This document shows positions 33,512-42,170 of a DNA stretch of 64,000 nt, piece after piece. The notes below the pieces were generated by a model. The model saw nothing but the letters and a program-made list of their open reading frames with translations. It was not told where the DNA came from and did not search any database. The translations under genes and the position numbers were made by a program. Source of the stretch: Micromonospora sp. NBC_01699 (lineage in GTDB: Bacteria > Actinomycetota > Actinomycetes > Mycobacteriales > Micromonosporaceae). The DNA is taken from assembly GCF_036250065.1 (NCBI RefSeq), contig NZ_CP109199.1:6262001-6326000 (forward strand), given 5' to 3'. How positions within the stretch are numbered: the stretch's first letter is position 1; each line of letters begins with the position of its first letter.

Positions 33512-35197
33512 TCAACCCAGTTCGGTATCGCCTATCGGAATGTCGAGACAGGACTCGTCGCCGTCCGGCGACGAGATCTCCACAGTGCTCCCGTCAACCG
33601 TGGCGTCACCGAACAGAAGATCCTTGGAATCGATGACGAGTTGCAGCTGGTGGCCGGCTCCGATCACATAGTGTGCGGGTTGGAGTTGCACGTCGACCGT
33701 TCTGGTCCGACCCGCGCCGTCGTTCAGGAACGTGAACGGCGCACTGGTGATGATGAGCGCGCGCCCGTTGCCCGGGTTCAGGTCGAACAGGTGCACCACG
33801 AGCGTCGCGGATTCGGCCGACGGCGTCACCGTGAACCGCAGGCGGGTCGTACCGACGATCCGCTGCCGCTTGACCAGCGGCGGGGATGCCCAGACCACCG
33901 CGTGGTCGGTCGGTATGGCCGTCGTGTCGTAGACGATCGGGCGGCCCAGCCGCTCCTGGATGCCGGTTGTCACCAGGGTCGGGGCCACGGTGGCCACCGT
34001 GTCCGTGCCCGCGGTGAAACTCCGGCTCCAACCGGCCCGGGGCCCGTCGGGCACCAGCTCCCCCACCGGGGCGCCGGGACCGGGGTCGCCGAGGTAGAAC
34101 CGTCGGGCCGGTACGACGTACGACTCCCAGTCCGGCTTCTGGATCAGCGAGAGCAGGTTGTGCATGTACTCGGCGCGTACCCCCTGATCGGGGTGTCCGC
34201 CCTCGGCGGCGTTGACGACATGGTGGTCCAGCCACCGGTAGCTGGTCGCCGTCGGGCGGCTGATGCCGCCGAGAAAGCCGATCGCCTCGTCCCCGCCGTG
34301 GTCGCCGATCTGCACGAGCAGGCTCTTGGGACCGGTCAACGCCTGGTAGAACTCGACCACCGCCGGCACCGAGAAGATCGTCTCGTGCCAGTACGTGCCC
34401 AGGAAGATCGGCAGGTTCCGGTCGTTGAACCGCTCCAGGTAGCTGATCGGGGAGCGGATCGCGCTGAACTCCAGCAGCCGCTCGATGTTCCGGTTGGCGC
34501 GGAAGTCGTCGAAGATCTCGGCGACCTCCGCGGACACCCGGTCTTCGCCGAACAGCGCGACGAGTGCCTCGAACGCCTTGAGGTGCCGGGTCTCGTTCTC
34601 GTACAGCGAGCGTCCCAGGTCGGCCCAGGCGCTCTGGGCGCACACCGCCCTGACCCGCTCGTCGTGGGCGGCGATCAGCAGGCTCGTGCCGGCACCGTAG
34701 GAGGAGCCGACGAAGCCGATCCGGTCCGGATTCGCCTGCGGATGGTTCGCCAGGATCCAGTCGATCACGGCCGACCCGTCCGCCCAGTCCCCGGGACCGG
34801 CCACGTCGATCTTTCCCGAGGAGTAGGCCAGCCCCCGCTGGCTGTAGGCCACCGCGAGGTAACCCCGCTGCGCGAACTTCCTGATCATGCCCGGATACGA
34901 TTCCCAGCCCGTTGGCGCGAGCGGCGCCGGCATAATCACCACCGGCACCGGGCCCGAGGTCTCCGTCGGTACGAACACCCCGGCGTCCAACACGACATCC
35001 TCGTCGGCTCCCGGAATGCTCACCCTGACAAAGGTTCCCAGCTTTCGGAGAGCCTGGTACTCCTCGACAAGATCTTCCGGAAGCTCCCCGAAGTCGCCGG
35101 AACCGAGCTGTTCGAGTGCTTCCGTTTGAGCCTTCAGTTGCGCTTTTTCGCCGGGCGCGAAATCAAATACGCTCCCGGCGGTAATTTGGACGGTCAC
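33512..35197 (-). CDS. S15/CocE-type alpha/beta-hydrolase
   Basis: A 561-residue protein. The hydrolase core has the nucleophile elbow GFVGSSYGAG (Ser166), the surrounding GDWADGSAVIDWILANHPQANPDRIG typical of X-Pro dipeptidyl-peptidase/CocE/NonD proteins, and a later acid/His region (QIGDHGGDE). The C-terminal 170 residues are a jelly-roll domain (RLRFTVTPSAESATLVVHLFDLNPG, HQLQLVIDSKDLLFG), as in cocaine esterase and PepX. There is no signal peptide, so it is probably cytoplasmic or exported non-classically. The substrate (Xaa-Pro peptide or ester) cannot be told. The GTG start has only a weak AAGG upstream. Confidence 0.87.
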   Translation of the reverse strand: MTVQITAGSVFDFAPGEKAQLKAQTEALEQLGSGDFGELPEDLVEEYQALRKLGTFVRVSIPGADEDVVLDAGVFVPTETSGPVPVVIMPAPLAPTGWESYPGMIRKFAQRGYLAVAYSQRGLAYSSGKIDVAGPGDWADGSAVIDWILANHPQANPDRIGFVGSSYGAGTSLLIAAHDERVRAVCAQSAWADLGRSLYENETRHLKAFEALVALFGEDRVSAEVAEIFDDFRANRNIERLLEFSAIRSPISYLERFNDRNLPIFLGTYWHETIFSVPAVVEFYQALTGPKSLLVQIGDHGGDEAIGFLGGISRPTATSYRWLDHHVVNAAEGGHPDQGVRAEYMHNLLSLIQKPDWESYVVPARRFYLGDPGPGAPVGELVPDGPRAGWSRSFTAGTDTVATVAPTLVTTGIQERLGRPIVYDTTAIPTDHAVVWASPPLVKRQRIVGTTRLRFTVTPSAESATLVVHLFDLNPGNGRALIITSAPFTFLNDGAGRTRTVDVQLQPAHYVIGAGHQLQLVIDSKDLLFGDATVDGSTVEISSPDGDESCLDIPIGDTELG

Positions 35198-35472
35198 TCA
35201 GCCAGCCGCCTTTTCGTGATTCGAGGAGGGAGGAGTGGCAGGACCGACCATATGGCGCAACGGAACCGCAGCGCCACATTCACTCACGTGACCCGCAATC
35301 CTCACGTACCCCCGTGGAAGTTCCCACTCGGATATTCCACCGGCCCTCAGAATCACCGCAAGTCGAATTCGCTGTAGCCACACAACGCCGCCCAGTCAGG
35401 GCGCCGAAGCTACCCCCAAGCGGCCTGTCGCACACCCCCACAAAAGAGGGCGAGCCAGGGCCCCCAACCCTA
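35198..35472. other. Gene-free promoter region of the S15-type hydrolase
   Basis: About 275 bases with no credible gene and lower GC than average near the hydrolase start. No consensus promoter could be fixed. It ends at the long hairpin that follows the glycyl-tRNA synthetase gene. Confidence 0.5.
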
Positions 35473-35545
35473 TCGATCATGGAGTTGTGGTGCCCCTTTA
35501 GTGCCACAACGGCGGGTTTGTCACCCACCACAACTCCATGATCGA
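35473..35545. repeat. GATC-type long hairpin element, copy 1
   Basis: Perfect 20-base arms (35473-35492 and 35526-35545) flank a 33-base loop. The inner half of the stem is TTGTGGTG/CACCACAA and the outer part contains GATC. The loop has TTTAG near the left and TTTGTCACC at the right. The element at 52106-52182 has the same inner stem, loop length and loop words. It lies downstream of glyS and may act as its terminator. Confidence 0.8.
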
Positions 35546-35607
35546 CGGGGCGGACGGGCGGGGCGGACGGGCGGGACGGGCGGGGGGACGGGGCCGGGCG
35601 GGGGGCG
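35546..35607 (-). promoter_or_regulatory. C-rich, G-poor transcript segment downstream of glyS (possible rut site)
   Basis: Read on the minus strand, the 60 bases after the glyS stop are almost pure C with few G, in repeated units of the type GCCCGTCCGCCCC. Such unstructured C-rich RNA is the kind of site Rho loads on, and the hairpin beyond it could pause polymerase. On the plus strand the same bases are runs of G that could form a quadruplex. Both readings are inference. Confidence 0.4.
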
Positions 35608-35608
35608 G

Positions 35609-38599
35609 TTACATCCGTAGGTGGTCCCAGTCGAGCAGGTCGGCGCCGAGGTCGCGTACGGTCGCCAGCAGGCCGAGGCGGGCGGCCCGCAGGTCGAGGT
35701 CGTCGGTCATCACGAACACGTCGTCGAAGAACGTGTTCACCGGCGCGGTGATCCGGCCCGCCACCTCGTTGAAGCGCTCCAGGTCCGGCGCGGGTGGGAG
35801 GGCGTCGAGCACCTCGGTCAGCACCTCGTGCAGGCGCAGTTCGGCCGGCTCGACCAACGCCTCCGGGCGGTACCCGGCGGCGGTGCCGGCGGGAACGATC
35901 CGGCGGGCCCGCTGGATCGCCTCGGCCAGGGCCCGGAACTGCTCGTCCTTGACCAGGGCGTCGATCTGCCCGAGCAGGCGGTCGACCAGTCCCGGCCGGT
36001 CGGCGTGCGGTAGGGTCGCCCGCACCCGGTCGACCGGCTGGCCCTCCTCGGTGAGCAGCTGCTCCAGCCGGCGGGTCAGGAACTCGGCGGCGGCGGCGAG
36101 CACCGACTCGTCGACCGGCACCGGCTGCCGCCGGGCCGCCGCGGCGAGCGCCTCGGTCAGGCTCAGACCGGCCAGTTCCGGGTGGGCGCGGTGCACGGCC
36201 AGCAGACCCAGGAACGCCCGGCGTACGGCGAACGGGTCGCTGCTGCCGGTCGGCAGCCCGACCGTGGCGGCGAGCCCGGCGACCAGGTCCAGCCGATCGG
36301 CCAGCGACAACAGGGCACCGGACAGCGACGCCGGCAGCGCGTCACCGGCGCTGCGCGGCAGTTCGGACTCGTAGACCGCCCGGGCGACCGCCTCCGACTC
36401 CCCCGCGTGCAGGGCGTAGTCGCGGGCCATCACCCCGGCGAGGCTGGTCATCTCGGTGACCAACTGGGAGCCGAGGTCGAACTTCACCAGCGCGGCGGCC
36501 CGGTGCAGGGTCGCCATCTCGGCCGGGTCGATCTCCAGGGCGGCGGCCAGTACGCGGGACAGTTCGGCGATCCGGTCGGCACGGTCGGCCATCGAACCGA
36601 GCTTGTCGGTGAAGGTCAGCCGACCGATCCTCTCCCGCATCTCGGGCAGCGGAACCCGCAGGTCGGCGCGGTAGAAGAAGGCGGCGTCCTCGTACCGGGC
36701 GCGCAGCACCGCCTCGTTGCCGGCGCGGACCAGGTCGGCGTCGACCGCCCCGTTCGCGACCGCCACGAAGTACGGCATCAGCCGGCCCTCGGCGTCCCGG
36801 ACCGGCAGGTAGCGCTGGTGCTTGCGCATCACGTTGACCAGGATCGCCTCCGGCAGCCGCAGATAGTCCGGGTCGAACCGGCCGAGCAGCGGGGTCGGCT
36901 GCTCCACCAGGTAGAGGATCTGGTCGATCAGGGAGCGTTCGGCGTCGGTGTCGAGCCGGCCGCCGGCCTCGGTGGCGAGCCGCTCGGCCCCGGCGACGAT
37001 CAGCCGGCGACGCTCGTCCGGGTCGACCACTATGCCGGCGTCGGCCAGGATGCCCAGGTGGGCCTCTGCCGAGGCGACCGGGATGGTCGGCGCGGGCGCG
37101 TTGCGGTGCACCCGGGTCTGCCGGTCTGACGCCAGCGACGACACCGCCACCGGCACCACCTGGTCGCCCCAGAGGGCGAGCAGCCAGCGGACCGGGCGGG
37201 TGAAGGCCAGGTTCGGGTCGTTCCAGCGCATGTTCTTCGCCGACCGCAGCGCGGTGACCACCTTGGCCAGCACCTCGCCGAGCACCTCGGTGGCGTCCCG
37301 ACCGGCCTCGGGGCGGAGCACGGCGAGGTGTTCGACGCCGTTGAACTCGACCCGCTCCAGCGCCCCGACCTCGACCTTCTGCGACCGGGCGAAGCCGAGC
37401 AGGGCGGGCGTGGGCTGCCCGTCGGCACCGAACGCGGCGCCGGCCTTGGGGCCCTTCACCGTACGGATGTGGTCCTCTTCGCGGGCGGCGACGTCGTCCA
37501 CGACGGCGACCAGCCGGCGCGGGTTTGCCAGGACCCGGATGGTGCCGTGCGCCAGCCGGGTGCCGGCCAGCCGCTCGGTCAGCTCCCGACGCACCTGCTC
37601 ACGGGCGGTACGCGCCTCGGCCGGCGGCATCTCCTCGGTACCGATCTCGAAGACCAGTTGCCGGCTGCCGGTGCCACCGGCCTCGCTGACCGGTCGGGCC
37701 GTGGTAACCGCTGCCGGCTGGGCCGGCTCAACCACCCCCAGAGGGTGACCAAGCGAACTTCTTTTCGCGGCCCAGAGGCGGGCCACCTCGCCGGCCATCC
37801 GGCGCATCCGGGCGAACTCGGCGGCCCGCTCCGAGGTGGAGACCGCGCCCCGCGAGTCGAGCACGTTGAACGCGTGCGAGCACTTCAGCACGTACGTGTG
37901 CGCGGGCACCGGCAGGCCGGCGTCGATCATCCGCTGGGCCTCGGTGGCGTACAGCTCCAGGAGTTGGCGGTTGGCCGCCACGTCGGCGTCGTCCAGGTAG
38001 TAGCGGGACATCTCGTACTCGGACTGGCCGAAGACCTCGCCGTAGCTGACGCCGGGCGCGTACGCGATGTCCTTGAAGTGGCGTACGTTCTGCAACGCCA
38101 TGATGATCCGCTCGATGCCGTACGTGATCTCCACCGACGGTGGGTCGAGGTTCACCCCGCCGGCCTGCTGGAAGTACGTGAACTGGGTGATCTCCAGCCC
38201 GTCGAGCCAGACCTCCCAGCCCAGCCCCCAGGCGCCGAGCGCCGGTGAGGTCCAGTTGTCCTCGACGAACCGGACGTCGTGCGCGGTCACGTCGATGCCG
38301 AGCGCGGTCAGGCTGCCCAGGTAGAGCTCCTGCGGGTTGCCCGGTTCCGGCTTCAGGATGACCTGGAGCTGGGTGTGCGTCTGGAGCCGGTTCGGGTTCT
38401 CGCCGTACCGGGAGTCGTCCGGACGGACCGACGGCTCGACGTAGACGGTGCGCCACGGCTCCGGGCCGAGCACCCGCAGGAAGGTCGCCGGGTTGAGGGT
38501 TCCGGCGCCGACCTCGGTGTTCATCGGTTGCAGCGCGAGGCAGCCCTGCTCCGACCAGTACGCCGTGAGGCGAGCCAGGGCATCTTGCATGGTCAGCAT
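35609..38599 (-). CDS. glyQS: Glycine--tRNA ligase, fused alpha-beta chain
   Basis: A 996-residue single-chain bacterial-type glycyl-tRNA synthetase. Residues 1 to about 290 are the catalytic alpha part (LTAYWSEQGCLALQP, LRVLGPEPWRTVYVEPSVRPDDSRYGENPNRLQTHTQLQVILKP, FVEDNWTSPALGAWGLGWEVWLDGLEITQFTYFQQ). After a linker of about 20 residues the beta part starts (RQLVFEIGTEEMPPAEARTAREQV) and runs to the end, with the HD-like and anticodon-binding regions. Most bacteria encode these as separate glyQ and glyS genes, and many actinobacteria use an unrelated alpha2 enzyme instead. Fusion also occurs in Chlamydia and some actinomycetes. GGAG lies six bases before the ATG. It attaches glycine to tRNA-Gly in the cytoplasm and is expected to be essential unless an alpha2 enzyme exists elsewhere. 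Confidence 0.96.
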   Translation of the reverse strand: MLTMQDALARLTAYWSEQGCLALQPMNTEVGAGTLNPATFLRVLGPEPWRTVYVEPSVRPDDSRYGENPNRLQTHTQLQVILKPEPGNPQELYLGSLTALGIDVTAHDVRFVEDNWTSPALGAWGLGWEVWLDGLEITQFTYFQQAGGVNLDPPSVEITYGIERIIMALQNVRHFKDIAYAPGVSYGEVFGQSEYEMSRYYLDDADVAANRQLLELYATEAQRMIDAGLPVPAHTYVLKCSHAFNVLDSRGAVSTSERAAEFARMRRMAGEVARLWAAKRSSLGHPLGVVEPAQPAAVTTARPVSEAGGTGSRQLVFEIGTEEMPPAEARTAREQVRRELTERLAGTRLAHGTIRVLANPRRLVAVVDDVAAREEDHIRTVKGPKAGAAFGADGQPTPALLGFARSQKVEVGALERVEFNGVEHLAVLRPEAGRDATEVLGEVLAKVVTALRSAKNMRWNDPNLAFTRPVRWLLALWGDQVVPVAVSSLASDRQTRVHRNAPAPTIPVASAEAHLGILADAGIVVDPDERRRLIVAGAERLATEAGGRLDTDAERSLIDQILYLVEQPTPLLGRFDPDYLRLPEAILVNVMRKHQRYLPVRDAEGRLMPYFVAVANGAVDADLVRAGNEAVLRARYEDAAFFYRADLRVPLPEMRERIGRLTFTDKLGSMADRADRIAELSRVLAAALEIDPAEMATLHRAAALVKFDLGSQLVTEMTSLAGVMARDYALHAGESEAVARAVYESELPRSAGDALPASLSGALLSLADRLDLVAGLAATVGLPTGSSDPFAVRRAFLGLLAVHRAHPELAGLSLTEALAAAARRQPVPVDESVLAAAAEFLTRRLEQLLTEEGQPVDRVRATLPHADRPGLVDRLLGQIDALVKDEQFRALAEAIQRARRIVPAGTAAGYRPEALVEPAELRLHEVLTEVLDALPPAPDLERFNEVAGRITAPVNTFFDDVFVMTDDLDLRAARLGLLATVRDLGADLLDWDHLRM

Positions 38600-38660
38600 G
38601 GAGAACTCCGTCCGAGGCGACCCCTGGCAGGCAGGCGGCAGCGGCGGCGCCAGGGTTCGC

Positions 38661-40178
38661 TCAGTGTAGTGACCAGCCCCCGCGCAGTTCGGCGAGCATC
38701 CCCTCGACGCTGCGCAGCACCACCCGGGCGATCCGCCGCTGGTCGGGCCGGAGCAGCGGGTCGTCGGCCTGTGCCTGCCAGCGGTACAGCGCGTCGACGC
38801 CAGCCTCCCACAGTTGACCGCCGTCGGTGTCCTGGTCCAGCTCCAGCCGTACGGCCAGGCTTGTGCCGTTGCCGCCGACGAGCCGGTGCGCCTCGGCGGA
38901 CAGCTCCCGGTCGATCCTGGTCTTGGGGTCGCGGAGGGTGGCCAGCAGGCGCAGTTCGCGGAAGTCGTGCGCCGAGGCGAGCACCTGTTCCACCCGGCTG
39001 AGCAGGTCGGCCGAGCCGGGCCGGGGATCGGAGTGGACCACCCGTTCCAGGGCGGCGAGCGCGGACCGGGCCTTGAGCACCTCCCGGCGGTCGGTGAAGT
39101 AGCGGGCCATCGACTCGCGCAGCTCGGTCAGCCCGCTGCGCCGGACCAGTTCGGCGGCGAGCCCGGCCCGGTTGCCGGCACCGGTACGGATCAACGTGGT
39201 GGCCAGGCGCAGTCCGAAGACCCCGAACCGGTCCAGCAGCGCCCGCCGTACGGCGGCGTCGGGCAGCGTGGAATCGGAATAGTCGGCGGCGGCGTGTGAG
39301 CCGCCACGGGCGGTGAACGCGGTGTTGACGAACCGGTCGGCGGAGAGCAGGGCGGCGGTCAGTTCGTCGCGGGGCAGTTCGGCCAGGGCGGCCAGGGCGG
39401 CGTACTCGGCCTCGCCGAGCACCCGCCCGGCGAGCGCGACCAGCCCGGCGACCGGCACCACGCCCATGCACAGCGGGCGCACCCCCGGCTCCTGGTACTG
39501 CCGCCGGGCGAGCTGTTTCGCGGTGACCAGCGCGTCCACCCGGCCGCCGCCCAACTCGTCCGCGCGGGCGAGCACCAGCAGCACGTTCACCGGCGCGGAC
39601 CGGCCGACGGCGCCCTCGCGCAGCGCCCGCAGGAAGCGCAGGTCGGTCTCGCGCCCGTCGCGGGTCAGGTAGAGCACCGCGTCCGCGTCCCGAATGATCT
39701 TCATCGCGGTCGGCTGGTCCTCGTCCGGCGCGGTCGGCGCCACGGCCGGCATCTCCATCAGTGTGGTGTGCCGCAGCACCCGGGTCGGCCAGCGCACCAC
39801 CACCTCGCTGACCTGCGTCGACCGCCAGCCGCCCAGCTCCACCCGCAGCGCCCCGGTGGACCGGATCACCGGCAGCTCCCACGCCGACCCCTCCGCCGAG
39901 TACGCCGTCGCCCCCGGTTCCGGACCGTCCTCGTACCAGGTGTGCAGCGGGCCGCCGTCGGCCGGCTCGACCGGGGCGACCTCCTCCCCGAGGATCGCGT
40001 TGAGCAGCGTCGACTTGCCGGCCCGCCACGGCCCGGCGACGGCGATCCGCAGCGGCTCGTGGAACCGGTCGAGGTAGTGCCGCAGCCGTTCGGTGGCGCG
40101 CGGGTCGTCCCGGTAGAGCGCCAGCGCCTCGGCCAGCAGCGCCGGCACCGACTCGTCCAGCCGGGCGACGCCGGTCAC
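38661..40178 (-). CDS. Dynamin-like GTPase, IniC-type, with degenerate G3/G4 motifs
   Basis: A 505-residue protein. The P-loop is GPWRAGKS (residues 49-56). The expected DxPG of switch II is EMPA (142-145), and the expected T/NKxD is ARAD with only the Asp (207) kept, so nucleotide binding may be altered. The remainder is long amphipathic helices ending in a conserved-looking YRWQAQADDPLLRPDQRRIARVVLRSVEGMLAELRGGW. The GTG start overlaps the stop of the upstream dynamin gene. Order and size match the mycobacterial IniA-IniC pair, whose products remodel membranes and are induced by cell-wall drugs. I infer it acts as the hetero-partner of the upstream GTPase. Confidence 0.85.
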   Translation of the reverse strand: MTGVARLDESVPALLAEALALYRDDPRATERLRHYLDRFHEPLRIAVAGPWRAGKSTLLNAILGEEVAPVEPADGGPLHTWYEDGPEPGATAYSAEGSAWELPVIRSTGALRVELGGWRSTQVSEVVVRWPTRVLRHTTLMEMPAVAPTAPDEDQPTAMKIIRDADAVLYLTRDGRETDLRFLRALREGAVGRSAPVNVLLVLARADELGGGRVDALVTAKQLARRQYQEPGVRPLCMGVVPVAGLVALAGRVLGEAEYAALAALAELPRDELTAALLSADRFVNTAFTARGGSHAAADYSDSTLPDAAVRRALLDRFGVFGLRLATTLIRTGAGNRAGLAAELVRRSGLTELRESMARYFTDRREVLKARSALAALERVVHSDPRPGSADLLSRVEQVLASAHDFRELRLLATLRDPKTRIDRELSAEAHRLVGGNGTSLAVRLELDQDTDGGQLWEAGVDALYRWQAQADDPLLRPDQRRIARVVLRSVEGMLAELRGGWSLH

Positions 40179-42028
40179 CGGGGGCTGCCCAGCGGGGCCG
40201 ACCCTGCCGCGCTCCGCCCCGACGCCAACTGCTGCACCTGCTCGTACAGGGCGGCCAGCCGGCGCATCTCCTGCTCGATCTGGCGGTGCCGCTGGTCGCG
40301 TACGGCCGCGTCGGCGTCGGCGGACTGCTTCGCCGTACGCAGGGACGCGACGATCGCCTCCTGGAGGTCCTCGGTCAGCGCGGCGAAGTGGTCGCGCAGC
40401 ATCCGCTGCACCCGTCGGGCGGTGTCCCGGCAGTCCTTGTTCAGCCGCAGGAAGAAGTCGTCCACGTGCCGCGCGGAGGCCACCCGGACGGCCGCCTGCC
40501 GCCGCTTGAGCAGCGACTTGCTCTCGTCCACGATGCTCTTGCCGCCGAACAGCGCGCCGGCACCGAGCGACACGAAGTTGATCAGCGGCATGCCGGCCAG
40601 GCTGGTCGCCAGCCCGAACATCAACACCCCGCCGTACGAGCCGCGCAGCGCGGTCACCACCTTCTGGGTCGGGGTGAACCGCTCGATCGGCGGCTGTTCC
40701 AGCACCGGCAGCCGTTCGGCGATGTCGGCCGGGACCTGCACCGACCAGTCCGGCAGCGCGTCCTGGCCGTACCGGGTGAACTGGGCGGCGACCCGGCCGG
40801 CGATCCAGTCGCAGCGCTGGGCCAGCCAGACGAAGTTCGCCTCGGCCGCCTCGACCAGGTTCTCCTCCAGCCACTCCTGGAACGGTTCCCAACCGGTCTG
40901 CGGGTCGGCCGTCTCGAACGCCTCGTCCACCTGGCGCAGGATCTTGCGGGTCCGGTCGCGCAGGTCGTACTCGATGTCGGAGAGCAGGTCGGCCATCTCG
41001 TCGTTGAGCGTGTTCTGCCACCGGGTGGAGCACCGGCGCAGCTCGTCCACCTCGCGCTGGGCGGCCCGGAGCCGGTTCATCGCGGCCGAGTTGTCACCGG
41101 AGGTGGCCGAGGTCAGCTCGGCCCGCAGCGGCGCCGCGAGCTGTTCGATGGTGGTCCGGCTCAGCAGTGCCACCGCCGACCGGGCCAGCACCTCGGCCTT
41201 GCTGTTCTGGTCGCGCAGCAGCCGGCCGATCAGGTCCGGGAACCGGGACTCGGCGTTGACCACCCGGTCGTCGGTCTTCGCCGCCGCCAGGCGCAACGCG
41301 GCGGAGACCGGGATCAGCGCCGCCGGCACTCCGGCGCTGGCCAGGTGCTGCCGGTTGCGGTCGACCACCCCGCGCCAGTCCGGCACCATGTCGATCTTCG
41401 TCTGCACCACGATCACGTTCGGGTGCGACTGGGCCAGGTGCAGCAGCAGGTTCAGTTCGGCGACGGAGAGTTCCCTGGTCGAGTCGGTCACCAGCAGCAC
41501 CGCGTCCGGCCGGGCCAACGCCGCGTACGCATTCGTCGTCCGGGCCTGGTCCGGACCCTCGGCACCGGGGGTGTCAACCAGGGTGAGTCCACCGGCGAGC
41601 AGCCCACGGGGCAGGCCGATCTCGACGTGGGTGCCGCCGGAGCCGGCGGCGACGGTGGTGCTGATCCGGGCGGTGACCTGCTCGATCGGCAGCGGCAGCC
41701 GAACAGCGGCGGCGGGCGCCTCGACGGCCGGGCGGCCGGGCGCCGGGGCGGCGGCCCGGACCAGGGCGGCGGTCGGTTCCGGTGCGTGCCGGACCACTGT
41801 CGGGACCACAGTGGTCCGGCCGTCACCCACCGGACAGACCGGCGCGTTGATCAGGGCGTTGACGAGCTGGCTCTTGCCCTGTTTGGGTTCGCCGACGACC
41901 AGGACCCGCAGCCCCGGATCCAGTAGCTGCACCCGCTTGCGGCGTACCGAGTCGACCAGGTCGTGACGACCGTGCGCCGCGCACAGCCGGCTCGTCTCGT
42001 CGAGTACGTCAAGCCAAATCGGCGTCAT
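40175..42028 (-). CDS. Dynamin-like GTPase, IniA-type
   Basis: A 617-residue bacterial dynamin. G1 is GEPKQGKS (residues 46-53), switch I Thr lies in GRTTVVPTVV, G3 is DTPG (152-155) and G4 is TKID (210-213), all intact. A hydrophobic patch near residues 455-490 (SYGGVLMFGLATSLAGMPLINF, then VSLGAGALFGG) resembles the membrane-inserting paddle of IniA. The helices around it form the stalk. It would bind GTP and remodel or repair the cytoplasmic membrane. ATG follows GTG directly; no ribosome binding site is evident. A GATAAT box lies 29 bases upstream, just past the terminator of the IniB-like gene, so it has its own promoter. Confidence 0.9.
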   Translation of the reverse strand: MTPIWLDVLDETSRLCAAHGRHDLVDSVRRKRVQLLDPGLRVLVVGEPKQGKSQLVNALINAPVCPVGDGRTTVVPTVVRHAPEPTAALVRAAAPAPGRPAVEAPAAAVRLPLPIEQVTARISTTVAAGSGGTHVEIGLPRGLLAGGLTLVDTPGAEGPDQARTTNAYAALARPDAVLLVTDSTRELSVAELNLLLHLAQSHPNVIVVQTKIDMVPDWRGVVDRNRQHLASAGVPAALIPVSAALRLAAAKTDDRVVNAESRFPDLIGRLLRDQNSKAEVLARSAVALLSRTTIEQLAAPLRAELTSATSGDNSAAMNRLRAAQREVDELRRCSTRWQNTLNDEMADLLSDIEYDLRDRTRKILRQVDEAFETADPQTGWEPFQEWLEENLVEAAEANFVWLAQRCDWIAGRVAAQFTRYGQDALPDWSVQVPADIAERLPVLEQPPIERFTPTQKVVTALRGSYGGVLMFGLATSLAGMPLINFVSLGAGALFGGKSIVDESKSLLKRRQAAVRVASARHVDDFFLRLNKDCRDTARRVQRMLRDHFAALTEDLQEAIVASLRTAKQSADADAAVRDQRHRQIEQEMRRLAALYEQVQQLASGRSAAGSAPLGSPR

Positions 42029-42057
42029 CACGCACCAAGTGTGCCGATTTCGACGCG

Positions 42058-42063
42058 ATTATC
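42058..42063 (-). promoter_or_regulatory. GATAAT -10 element for the dynamin operon
   Basis: On the minus strand GATAAT lies 29 bases before the ATG of the IniA-like gene, giving a leader of about 22 bases. No clear -35 is present at 16-18 bases, so an extended or activator-dependent promoter is possible. Confidence 0.5.
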
Positions 42064-42084
42064 AAGTGGGGTTGTGTCGAAAAA

Positions 42085-42129
42085 GGGCCGGAGGCCGGGC
42101 CCACCGCAGCGGGGCCCGGACTCCGGCCC
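42085..42129 (-). terminator. Rho-independent terminator after the IniB-like gene
   Basis: Arms of 18 bases (42085-42102 and 42112-42129) pair with one mismatch around a 9-base loop. On the minus strand the hairpin is followed by five T. It is one of the few T-tailed terminators in this window. It separates the IniB-like gene from the dynamin pair, although read-through remains possible. Confidence 0.85.
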
Positions 42130-42170
42130 GGTCGCCGCACCGCGCCCACCCCCGGCCGCGGCGCAGCCGA

